Made by a program: the position numbers and the translations under genes. A stretch of DNA of 48,349 nucleotides from Clostridia bacterium (GTDB lineage Bacteria > Bacillota > Clostridia > Oscillospirales > CAG-272), in NCBI GenBank assembly GCA_017441005.1, contig JAFSAM010000040.1, positions 1 to 48,349 of the forward strand, read 5' to 3'. Within the stretch, counting starts at the first letter, position 1. Every line of letters starts with the position of its first letter. This document shows positions 33,869 through 42,390 of this stretch, piece after piece. The notes under the pieces are model-generated. The model was not told where the DNA came from, ran no database searches, and worked only from the letters and a program-made list of their open reading frames with translations.

Positions 33869-33991
33869 TGTTGTGATATATGTTTATAATTCTTATTAAA
33901 TACTTGAAGAAGAAATTCTGATTTGAAAGTGTAGAGGAGTCACTTGTTGACGTGTTTTAGCACGATAAATACAAAATTAAAAAACGAAGAA

Positions 33992-34792
33992 TCATTCGTT
34001 GTGTTTTTTTGCTTCGTTTCGCATTTTTTGGGGTGAGATATTGAACATATCTCTAAAAATCTTGGTGAAATAGCTGTAATTTTCATACCCTAAGTTACTC
34101 GAAATTTTTTTCAAGGACATATTTGGAGTTTCAAGCATATTTTTCGCCAAATAAAGCTTTTCTTTGTTGATATATTCAGAAATCGTCATTCCTGTTTCCT
34201 GCTTGAACAGCCTTGCAGTATATTCTTTGGAGAGGTGGACGTGGTGGCAGACGTCAGTGAGTGTGAGGGGGGCGTTTATGTTTTCGTTTATGTATTTCAA
34301 AATGTTTGTAACGTGGGGATTGTTCGATTGGTTTTGCGATGTTTCAAACAATTCGAGCATTATACATTCAAATATATGGTTTAAAACCTCAGTTTGCTTC
34401 AAACTTTTAAAATCGCTGCTTGATATTTCATTTTTCTTTTGGAGGGCTATATAAGTTTTATATGGATAAACGTCAAGAAGGTTGCGGATTATTTGGTTAA
34501 TCGCGTTTCTGTAAACGTGATTTTCGGTGGGCATATATTCGTTTTTGCCGAAGAAATTGAATATAACAATGTGAATATACGAGTGGTTTGCAAAGCGCTC
34601 TCTGAATGTTTCGGGCGTGAGAAGGAGTACGTCGTTTTTTTTCAGCACGATCGTTTCTCCGTTTGCAATGTAGGTACAGCTCCCCTCCAGTACAAGGACC
34701 AAATGGTAAAACCAAATTTTATACGGCTTTATTGAATTAAGGTTACTTGATGAATGGTTTATGAAATAATCGACACGTTTGTTCTCGCTCAT
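33992..34792 (-). CDS. AraC-family transcriptional regulator
   Basis: A 266-residue regulator. The N-terminal half (about 20-110) is a cupin-like sensor with FYHLVLVLEGSCTYIANGE and VLLLTPETFRERF. The C-terminal AraC HTH pair (about 165-262) includes LTLTDVCHHVHLSKEYTARL and the second helix set ISSNLGYENYSYFTKIFRDM. The start at 34792 follows GCGAGGT. It is transcribed away from the 2280-residue giant-protein gene across a 348-bp intergenic region containing palindromes, so control of that gene is likely. The usual AraC glycine-tyrosine motif is intact. The effector is unknown. Confidence 0.93.
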   Translation of the reverse strand: MSENKRVDYFINHSSSNLNSIKPYKIWFYHLVLVLEGSCTYIANGETIVLKKNDVLLLTPETFRERFANHSYIHIVIFNFFGKNEYMPTENHVYRNAINQIIRNLLDVYPYKTYIALQKKNEISSSDFKSLKQTEVLNHIFECIMLELFETSQNQSNNPHVTNILKYINENINAPLTLTDVCHHVHLSKEYTARLFKQETGMTISEYINKEKLYLAKNMLETPNMSLKKISSNLGYENYSYFTKIFRDMFNISPQKMRNEAKKHNE

Positions 34793-35140
34793 CTATTATA
34801 CCTCGCTATGTCAATATAGTTGAACTTTTTGAGTTATATATCAAAATAGTTTATTGAAAAAAGTCTTCATAAAATATATTATATAAGTGTAAAATCTGAA
34901 AGTCAATGGGGTTAACTCGAAAAATGACTTTGACGCTCCCCAAAAACATCGTTTTGAGGAATTTTTGTTTGATAGGTAATCTTTTGTGTGTTTTTTTTGA
35001 TTTGTCAAAATATTGCAATAAATTGCAGAGAAAAACTCCATCTTAATTAATATGTTCCGAACAAGATAGAGCTTTTATGTAGGATTATTGCAAAATTATA
35101 AAAAAATAAACTGCATTATTGCGGTAAAGGGGGTAATAAA
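34793..35140. promoter_or_regulatory. Divergent regulatory region between the AraC gene and the giant MPE gene
   Basis: This AT-rich stretch holds no gene. It contains an inverted repeat AAAGTCA/TGACTTT (34899-34905 and 34925-34931), a hairpin near 34938-34959 followed by TTTTTG, and a perfect palindrome TGCAAT-AA-ATTGCA (35014-35027). TATTGC also recurs at 35086 and 35117. No clean -35/-10 pair stands out for the rightward gene, as is common for AraC-activated promoters. Which element is an operator is inference. Confidence 0.45.
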
Positions 35141-38100
35141 ATGAAAAAAAGAACTATATCGGCATTAGTTGTGTTGGTACTGTTGGCAGTTGCGTTGGCT
35201 ACGGTAATAATTCCCGGTGCGGCGACCGAGTCCATTAACAGCCTTGATGTCTCTTCGGGAGAGGGGGTTGTTTTTGATGGCAAGTCGCTCTATTCTGCTG
35301 CCGATGACAATTGTATGACCGAAATACCGGTTACCTACGAGGCGTGGGTAAAGGCACCTGCAGGTTATAACAGAGAGCAGGGCACGATTTTAGGTAACTA
35401 TGATGGGCTTGAAAAGAACGGTGTCCGTTTTAGAGGATTTACCTACGGACGTACTTATCTTTTCTTCAATCCCATTGATGGCGGCGGTGCGTGCCATTTC
35501 TATTTTAATGGCACAAATGTATCAAACAGCGAGTGGACACATATTGCAATCGTTGATGATACCGTCAGTGAAAAGGCGCTTTGTTACATAAACGGCGAGC
35601 TTGCCGCCTCCATTACGATGACGGAAGCACAGAAAAAAGCTTCCCGTGATTTCAGCGTAAGACCTATGTGCATCGGCGGTGACTACATCGTTGATACGGA
35701 TCCCTTTGTTGGAAACATCCGTTCCGTTGTTGTTTACAGCGACGTAAGAACAGCCGAAGAGATTAAAGCGGATATGTCTTTCATTAATCTTGACGATGAA
35801 AATCTTATTTCAGCTTACAACCTTAACGGTAAGCAGGGCGCTGCCGTTATCGAGGATGCCACGGGCAATTACGATATGTACAATAACCGCGCGACAAGCG
35901 ATTGGGTAGATGCAGAGCAGATCCCTGCAGTCGAGGAGTTTTCTTACTCCATCGCACTTGTAGGCGACACTCAGATTTTGTCGGGTTACTATCCGGAACT
36001 TTATCACACCTATTTTGACTGGTTGCTTGCAAACAAGGACGAGCATAAGATTGCTCACGTTCTTAATCTTGGTGATTTCACCAACTTCAACTATGATTGG
36101 GAATGGGATAATATTAGAGAAGAGTGGTTCAGACTGAACGGAAAGCTTGATTATACACTTGTGCGAGGTGACCACGATTTTCTTAACGATAAGAACGCTT
36201 CTACCGCGTACGATGCAGACAAGTACGATATGTGGTTCAATGTACCCGAATATACCGACAGATTTACAAACAGCGAAGATGCCGACTATTATAAGGGTGA
36301 AAACGGAAGTATGACAAACTCATACCGAGCGATTGATATCAACGGCAACAAGTATCTTATTGTTACCGTAGACAAATATCCTTCCGAGGACGTTATGGGG
36401 TGGCTTGACACCGTAATCAATAAATACCCCGACAGACGCGTCATTATGACAATGCATTGCTTTGCAGACAATGACGGCTCTTATCTCCCGAGCGAGGGCA
36501 GCTATAAGCTTATTGGTGTGGATTTCTGGGAACGCGTTAAGGGCTATAGAAACATCGAAATGATTATTTCCGGTCACCAGTATGCTTGGGGGGTAACTTG
36601 GCACAAGGATAAGGGTACAAACGGAAACGTTGTAAACCAGGTTCTTGTAAATCCACAGGGTCCCGATTTCGATCAGGCAGGTCCTACGGGTATGATTGCA
36701 ATGCTGTACTTTTCCGAGGACGGTAATGAGGTACAGGTTCGTTACTATTCTCCCATACTCGATAAATATTACATTGCTAACTACAACGAGATCATAAACG
36801 GCTATGATATCGAAACAAGCGCGTTTACGATGAGAACGGACGATATGTCTACAGCAAAGCAGATTAAAAAGTCTGACCTCATCTCATACGAAACGGCGGA
36901 TTCCGCAAATACAAGTATTACCGTTGAAGCATCGGTAAATGGTGCTTCGGCAAACGTAGCCGTTAATTACGCTACGAGCGAGAGGGTTGAAAACGGAAAG
37001 GTAACCCTTTTCTATAACAAGGCACTTCTTTCCGCTCCCAATGTTGTGTGGGTGAACGAGCCTGCCGATTATTCTGTACAGAATTACGGCGGTATTGTTA
37101 TTGTAAGCTGGAGCGGTTTTGATAGTTCAACTTCGGGTAAGCTTTTCGACGTTGAGTTCACCTCTTCGGTTACTTCGTCAATGCCTACCGTAATTGAGCT
37201 TCGCGTTGATACGTTGAATTACACGGATAATGACGTTGTTTACGTGTTTGAGGACGTAAAGAACACAGGCTGTATAATGTCCGTGACCGACGTCCCTACG
37301 GTAACTTATGGCGAAGGTGATGATTTCGAAGCTAAGTTTGAATATGCGCTCGAAATTGCAAAATACAGTGATGTACAGTTTGTAATGAGTGCTGATTTTG
37401 TTGCAACAAAGACTATTGTTTTGGGAAGCGAATCTTTTATTCCTTCTCATAAGGTTAAGGTAACCTCTTCGGATACAGCAAACCGCGTGACATTGAAAAC
37501 GGGCGGCTTCAACCTTGTATTCTGGGGACATATTGAATTTTCAAACATCAAGATGGACGGTAACGGCACAACCTCCGCAAACACGTATTTCTTCCCCGAC
37601 AGCACTTCCGTTATTGTCGGGGCAAATGTAAACTGTGGCTCGTCCAGAGCTAATATTGCAGGCGCAAACCTCACTCTTAATTCAGGTGTTTGGTACGTTG
37701 TAAGTGCTATTAACGACTACTCAGTTATCGACGGTTATATCGACAGAACTGTTAAGGATGACGGAAACAGACCAATTCACGTCAATAACCCGGTAATCAT
37801 TATGCAGGGTACATCAAGAACAATAAACCTCTACGGCGGTGCGGCTACCGATGCAGGTAAATCGTACAGTAAGGACGGCACGATCTTCGTTCTCGGTAAG
37901 TCTACGGTAAAAATCTTGGATTCTGCAAGAGTTGAAACCCTGGCGACCGCATCCGGCTACGGCGATTACAGCACTCACGACGGTGAGATTTACGTCAACA
38001 CCACAAGCACCGTAAAGAGACTTGCGGCTGCCGTAGGACCCGTCGGCAGAGACGAATTCAATCACACATACTATCCTTCGTTCGAGTTAATTGTTGATAA

Positions 38101-41100
38101 CGTAACCATGAACGAGGAATATGGCTTTGTTGGTCTTTGGGCAAGAAGTGACAGAGACAATACCGGAAATTATGCAAACGTTTCTGTTACTATCAACGGT
38201 GGCACTTTTGACAAAGATTCTTACGGCGGTGTGTTTGCTTCCGGAGCAGACTATACAAAATTCTATGGCACAAATACCGTTACCATCAACGGCGGTAAAT
38301 TTAACGGAAAAGTGTTTGGTGGCGGTTTCCTTAACGGTGCAAGCTCGGCTCCCGCAACGAGCACTGCAAAGATAACCGATCAGGCTGCCGATACATATTT
38401 CACCATCAACGGCGGTGAATTCGCAAAAAATGTAAACGGCGGTTCTGATTTCAGGCAAAAACACACAAATCACAGCGGAGATACATACTTTACGATCAAT
38501 AACGGTAAATTTACAAACTACGTTTGGGGCGGTTCTTACTTCACATACAGTGATACCAATGTAGAGGGCGCTGTTCATAGCGGTAACATTAAAACCGTTA
38601 TCAATGGTGGTGATTTTACGGCGCAGATCGCAGGAGGTTCCGAATTCGGGGGTGCAAAAGCAACTCATTCTGGCGACACGATTCTCGAGATCAAGGACGG
38701 TACGTTCGGTACAAGTACAAACGTATACGGCGGCGCGGCTGTTTACGGCTTTAACAGCAGACTGACAGGCGATTCTACACTTAATATTTATGGCGGCGTT
38801 GCTTTGAAGGGTAACGTATACGGCGGCTCAAACCTCCAAAAATGGGGGGCAAACGGATTCCCATCATCTACTTCAAGCAGTACGGGTATCCTGGCTTCGG
38901 GCAACGTATATTTCAACGTGTATGACTATGACAAGAACGGTAACAGAGCAGTTGCTACATTCGATACGACAAAAGTGTTTGTTGCGGGCTCGCGCATTCA
39001 TATGCACTACGGCGAAATGACCGGTGATATTTACTACAGTATTACGGGCGTAACACTTCCCGGAAACGCTTCCGCTGCAGTAATCAGTGACTGGGATTCC
39101 AAACTGAACGGAGATATTATCGGTACGTTGGAAAACGTTACTTTGACAAACAACTTCTTCGGCGGTGCGATCATCACCGGTTCAAGATCTATCCACTCCG
39201 GTAACATAATGCTTACATTGAAGAGCGTTAACGTAAATGGAGTTGTGACGGCAGGATCGCAGATTACAAACGCTAACCAGACGTATAAAGTATCTTCTAC
39301 ACTTAACTATGAATCAGGAACTGTAAACGGTAAGATAGCAGGAGGTTGCTATTTCACAGTCCCCAACATTAAAGCAATAGGCGATTCCAAGCTTGTATTC
39401 GGTACTTCATCTGCAGCTCCCGCAGCAAAAGCTTTTTCCGTTATAATAGGCGGTAGTTTGGCGTCAGACAGCGCGATTACTTCTGCAGGTACAACGGATG
39501 AATGGGGTATGTACGGCAATTCCGAGCTTGTTATTAACAAAGGGACGGTTGAGTCGGGCGCATACGTAGTAGGAGGTTCCTATTTACCTATTGTTTCGAC
39601 TCCTTCCACAACGGTCAACTGGTCTAAATATCCCGTAGTAGGTGGTGTTTCAGGCGCAGAGACAGTAACAAAGCTTACAATTAACGGCGGTACTGTAAAC
39701 GGACCTAAGCTTTATGCCGGATCGTATCTTGCATCAGGCGGTCAGGATCACGGTACTGTTGTATTTGAAATCAACAACGGTACGGTAAATATTTCGACTA
39801 CCGGTATTACGAACTACGGTGAAACTGCAACGTTCGCAATCTCTCCCGTTACTTACTATCCTTCAAACACAAAGGATTTAAACTGTAACTACGTTCTTTC
39901 GCTCAACGGCGGTTCTCACAAGATTACCACTACAGGCACAAGAATCGGTATTTGCGCAGGTCTCTACGGTTATGATGGTGACATTATAGGTGACACGACC
40001 TTGAACTTAAACGTAGGTACAAGAGCAGGTTCTAACTTTAACAATACAGTTAACTTTGTAACGGCTGCTCACCATAATTTCAAGGGTGTCATGACGGGTG
40101 ACTCTACATTGAATGTAGGTACTATGCCTAATAGCTCGTATGATCTTTACTGTATCAGCTCGGTAACTTACGGTTGTCACGGTGCAAACGATATTGCAGA
40201 CGTTGCCGGTGACGGAATCAAGTACGGCTTCAGACAGATCGGTGATGCATACCTGAATGTTACGGGGGGGACAATTGCGAGACCTGTATATATGGGTTAC
40301 AGAAGCAATCTTTTGGGTAACGTCTATGTAAATATTTCAGGTGGTAACATCAACGGTAACTTATACGGCGGTGCGGCAAACGCATCTTCTACAACCTATG
40401 CATCTGTTAAGGGAGATGTTGTTTGGGATATAAGCGGCGGTGTCTTCAATGCATCCAACGGAATTTACGGCGGAGGTTATGCGACAGCTTCGTTTGGTCC
40501 TTCCGATGAAAACAACGTTGTCGACGGTGACATCTTTGTGGAAGTTTCGGGCGGTAAATTTAACGGTATTCTTTCGCTCGGCGGCTATACGGGTATGCAG
40601 TCCGATAACAAGGCGAGCCTCAAGTTTGTGGGAAGTGATTACGTAATTTCTTCCACGGCCAAGATTTTTGCTCACGGAAACGATTCGAGCGATGCTTCGG
40701 TAGCTCCCGACAGTTGTTATACACTCGACCTTATTCACATCGGTGATAAGGCTGAGTCCGTTAAGGCGGGCAGCAGCAAGTTCGGTAAAGTGCTTATGCC
40801 TTTAGAGGATGGCACGGTGATCTCGCTTTCCAATATCGAATTTGCAAACGGAACTGTTCTCAGTGACTTTATGAAGGGGCAGACACTTACTGTTAACGGA
40901 GAGTCTTACACTTACGATGATATTGTTTACTTCGATAAATATACTGAGTATGACAACACTTTCGACTTCTATACCTATCAGTTTGGTACAGAGCAGAAGG
41001 TCGAAAAGGTTGATGTATTCAACAAGATGGCTCTCGGCAGATATAACGCAAGATCGGGCGAGATCACACTCACCAACACAAGCAGAGACACAGGCATCCA

Positions 41101-41983
41101 ACAGCATATTTCGGGTGTATCCCTTACACTCAGCGACAGCATCGCGATCAATATGGCAGGTAAGAACATATTGTTTGATAACTACACCGACGTAAAGGTA
41201 AAGGTTATCTTCAATGGCGAAGAGTTCCTCTACGAAGCACCTTCAGCACAGGGCGACACAACGTTCCGGTATTCATTTACAAACATTGGTCCTCAGATGA
41301 TGGGCGACGTAGCATACTTCATGATCTATGCAAAGAATGCAAACGGCGATGAAGTAACATCCGGTATTTTGAATTCCAGCGTAAGAAAGTATGCACTCCA
41401 GCAGATGGGCAGCGCAGGTTCGGCAGCAGAATTCAAGACAGTATGTATGGATATTTTGAACTACGGTGCAGCGGCACAGACACATACAAATTACAAGACA
41501 GATGCACTTGTAAACACAGGTAGTGATGTCGAGGCATTTAAGGTATATGCATCCGCAGAAGAAGCAGTACCCGCTACAGTAAAGCAGATCGACAGAATCG
41601 ATGGTCCTGCAGTTTCTGTAAGAGGCGCATCCTTGTACCTTGGAAACAACGTAGAGCTCAGATATTCGTTCACAACAGAAGAGAATCTTGAAGATCTTCA
41701 CGCAGTAGTAGAGATCGGCGAAGATACAGTATTCACCGTACCTTCGAGCGAGTTCACGGTATCCGATAATATCTTCACGGTAGTAGTAAACGAGCTCAAC
41801 CCCGCAATGATGAGAGATGCCGTAAAGGTAACCATCATGAAGGGCGAGACTCAGGTAAGCTACAGTGTAACATACTCGGTAGCATCTTACGTATATGACA
41901 TGGCTGCCGATACAACCACATTGTTGCCCACACTTAAGGCAATGCTCACCTACGGTGATGCAGTGGCTGCATGGCAGGCATAA
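35141..41983 (+). CDS. Giant secreted LamG - metallophosphoesterase - beta-helix protein
   Basis: A 2280-residue exported protein. The ATG at 35141 follows AAAGGGGGT. A signal peptide (about 1-28) precedes a LamG-like domain (about 40-235, EAWVKAPAGYN). The calcineurin-type phosphoesterase (about 268-545) has GDTQ (Asp276), LGDFTN (Asp312), RGDHD (344-346), MHCF (His439) and SGHQYAWG (His479). A cohesin-like or similar sandwich follows (about 590-705), then a right-handed beta-helix of about 1200 residues with repeated INGGxF and VYGGS rungs. Residues 1933-2280 are the C-terminal module shared with its neighbours. The enzyme may cleave phosphodiesters or phosphomonoesters outside the cell. 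The Ig/LamG and beta-helix parts suggest glycan or surface binding. No sorting signal is visible. Likely controlled by the divergent AraC regulator. Confidence 0.88.
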   Translation: MKKRTISALVVLVLLAVALATVIIPGAATESINSLDVSSGEGVVFDGKSLYSAADDNCMTEIPVTYEAWVKAPAGYNREQGTILGNYDGLEKNGVRFRGFTYGRTYLFFNPIDGGGACHFYFNGTNVSNSEWTHIAIVDDTVSEKALCYINGELAASITMTEAQKKASRDFSVRPMCIGGDYIVDTDPFVGNIRSVVVYSDVRTAEEIKADMSFINLDDENLISAYNLNGKQGAAVIEDATGNYDMYNNRATSDWVDAEQIPAVEEFSYSIALVGDTQILSGYYPELYHTYFDWLLANKDEHKIAHVLNLGDFTNFNYDWEWDNIREEWFRLNGKLDYTLVRGDHDFLNDKNASTAYDADKYDMWFNVPEYTDRFTNSEDADYYKGENGSMTNSYRAIDINGNKYLIVTVDKYPSEDVMGWLDTVINKYPDRRVIMTMHCFADNDGSYLPSEGSYKLIGVDFWERVKGYRNIEMIISGHQYAWGVTWHKDKGTNGNVVNQVLVNPQGPDFDQAGPTGMIAMLYFSEDGNEVQVRYYSPILDKYYIANYNEIINGYDIETSAFTMRTDDMSTAKQIKKSDLISYETADSANTSITVEASVNGASANVAVNYATSERVENGKVTLFYNKALLSAPNVVWVNEPADYSVQNYGGIVIVSWSGFDSSTSGKLFDVEFTSSVTSSMPTVIELRVDTLNYTDNDVVYVFEDVKNTGCIMSVTDVPTVTYGEGDDFEAKFEYALEIAKYSDVQFVMSADFVATKTIVLGSESFIPSHKVKVTSSDTANRVTLKTGGFNLVFWGHIEFSNIKMDGNGTTSANTYFFPDSTSVIVGANVNCGSSRANIAGANLTLNSGVWYVVSAINDYSVIDGYIDRTVKDDGNRPIHVNNPVIIMQGTSRTINLYGGAATDAGKSYSKDGTIFVLGKSTVKILDSARVETLATASGYGDYSTHDGEIYVNTTSTVKRLAAAVGPVGRDEFNHTYYPSFELIVDNVTMNEEYGFVGLWARSDRDNTGNYANVSVTINGGTFDKDSYGGVFASGADYTKFYGTNTVTINGGKFNGKVFGGGFLNGASSAPATSTAKITDQAADTYFTINGGEFAKNVNGGSDFRQKHTNHSGDTYFTINNGKFTNYVWGGSYFTYSDTNVEGAVHSGNIKTVINGGDFTAQIAGGSEFGGAKATHSGDTILEIKDGTFGTSTNVYGGAAVYGFNSRLTGDSTLNIYGGVALKGNVYGGSNLQKWGANGFPSSTSSSTGILASGNVYFNVYDYDKNGNRAVATFDTTKVFVAGSRIHMHYGEMTGDIYYSITGVTLPGNASAAVISDWDSKLNGDIIGTLENVTLTNNFFGGAIITGSRSIHSGNIMLTLKSVNVNGVVTAGSQITNANQTYKVSSTLNYESGTVNGKIAGGCYFTVPNIKAIGDSKLVFGTSSAAPAAKAFSVIIGGSLASDSAITSAGTTDEWGMYGNSELVINKGTVESGAYVVGGSYLPIVSTPSTTVNWSKYPVVGGVSGAETVTKLTINGGTVNGPKLYAGSYLASGGQDHGTVVFEINNGTVNISTTGITNYGETATFAISPVTYYPSNTKDLNCNYVLSLNGGSHKITTTGTRIGICAGLYGYDGDIIGDTTLNLNVGTRAGSNFNNTVNFVTAAHHNFKGVMTGDSTLNVGTMPNSSYDLYCISSVTYGCHGANDIADVAGDGIKYGFRQIGDAYLNVTGGTIARPVYMGYRSNLLGNVYVNISGGNINGNLYGGAANASSTTYASVKGDVVWDISGGVFNASNGIYGGGYATASFGPSDENNVVDGDIFVEVSGGKFNGILSLGGYTGMQSDNKASLKFVGSDYVISSTAKIFAHGNDSSDASVAPDSCYTLDLIHIGDKAESVKAGSSKFGKVLMPLEDGTVISLSNIEFANGTVLSDFMKGQTLTVNGESYTYDDIVYFDKYTEYDNTFDFYTYQFGTEQKVEKVDVFNKMALGRYNARSGEITLTNTSRDTGIQQHISGVSLTLSDSIAINMAGKNILFDNYTDVKVKVIFNGEEFLYEAPSAQGDTTFRYSFTNIGPQMMGDVAYFMIYAKNANGDEVTSGILNSSVRKYALQQMGSAGSAAEFKTVCMDILNYGAAAQTHTNYKTDALVNTGSDVEAFKVYASAEEAVPATVKQIDRIDGPAVSVRGASLYLGNNVELRYSFTTEENLEDLHAVVEIGEDTVFTVPSSEFTVSDNIFTVVVNELNPAMMRDAVKVTIMKGETQVSYSVTYSVASYVYDMAADTTTLLPTLKAMLTYGDAVAAWQA
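41058..41321 (+). repeat. Near-identical DNA repeat A in the C-terminal module
   Basis: This 264-bp stretch aligns without gaps to 48086-48349 at about 92 percent identity (about 20 differences by hand count). The phosphoesterase parts of the same two genes are clearly more diverged. It may extend beyond the window's right edge. Confidence 0.8.
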
Positions 41984-42012
41984 AGACATAATCAAATAAT
42001 ACAAAACAAAAA

Positions 42013-42043
42013 AGCTCCCAAAATATTTTTGGGAGCTTTTTTT
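42013..42043 (+). terminator. Terminator after the 2280-residue giant gene
   Basis: A perfect 11-bp stem, AGCTCCCAAAA (42013-42023) with TTTTGGGAGCT (42027-42037), has a 3-nt loop and is followed by a T tract. Confidence 0.9.
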
Positions 42044-42390
42044 GATGCCGTTGGGTATACTGAGGGAGGATCAAAGATTAAGCCGATATCGGTTACTTAT
42101 AATAGTGACAGGTTTGTTGTGGTATACATTTTATTTTACAAACAAAGACAAAACAGTCTTGGGGGTTTGTGAAAAAAATGTGTAAAAAATCACCAAAAAA
42201 AGTTCGTATTATAAGTGCAATATGTATAGTGTTTATAATTTGTGTGTATACAAAAAATAAAAAAACATCTTTCCACTTTAATTTTGTGCATATTTTGAGA
42301 AATAATAGCTATTTTATAATGCCGTATAGCACTGTATAATAAGGATAGAATCAAATGCGTTTTTCGCATATTTACAGGAGGTCAAGTTAT
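42044..42390 (+). promoter_or_regulatory. AT-rich leader region before the second giant MPE gene
   Basis: No convincing gene is present. Visible elements are a perfect palindrome CCGATATCGG (42083-42092), two TATAAT boxes (42315-42320 and 42335-42340) without a matching -35, a small hairpin ATGCG/CGCAT (42355-42359 and 42365-42369) and the ribosome site AGGAGGT (42376-42382) before the ATG. The lack of a -35 suggests an activated promoter. Confidence 0.45.

Noticed and set aside
38180..40460. Regular DNA repeats that could suggest a CRISPR or satellite array
   Set aside because: The repetition is imperfect, codon-phased and encodes beta-helix rungs; no constant repeat with variable spacers exists.
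41273..42004. 243-residue cysteine/tyrosine-rich leftward frame
   Set aside because: Antisense to the shared C-terminal module; cysteine richness is the mirror of GCA/GTA codons.
42178..42339. 53-residue frame with a hydrophobic N-terminal half
   Set aside because: It lies in AT-rich leader DNA overlapping two TATAAT boxes, its only SD-like stretch is 11-12 nt upstream, and its composition looks like random AT-rich sequence.
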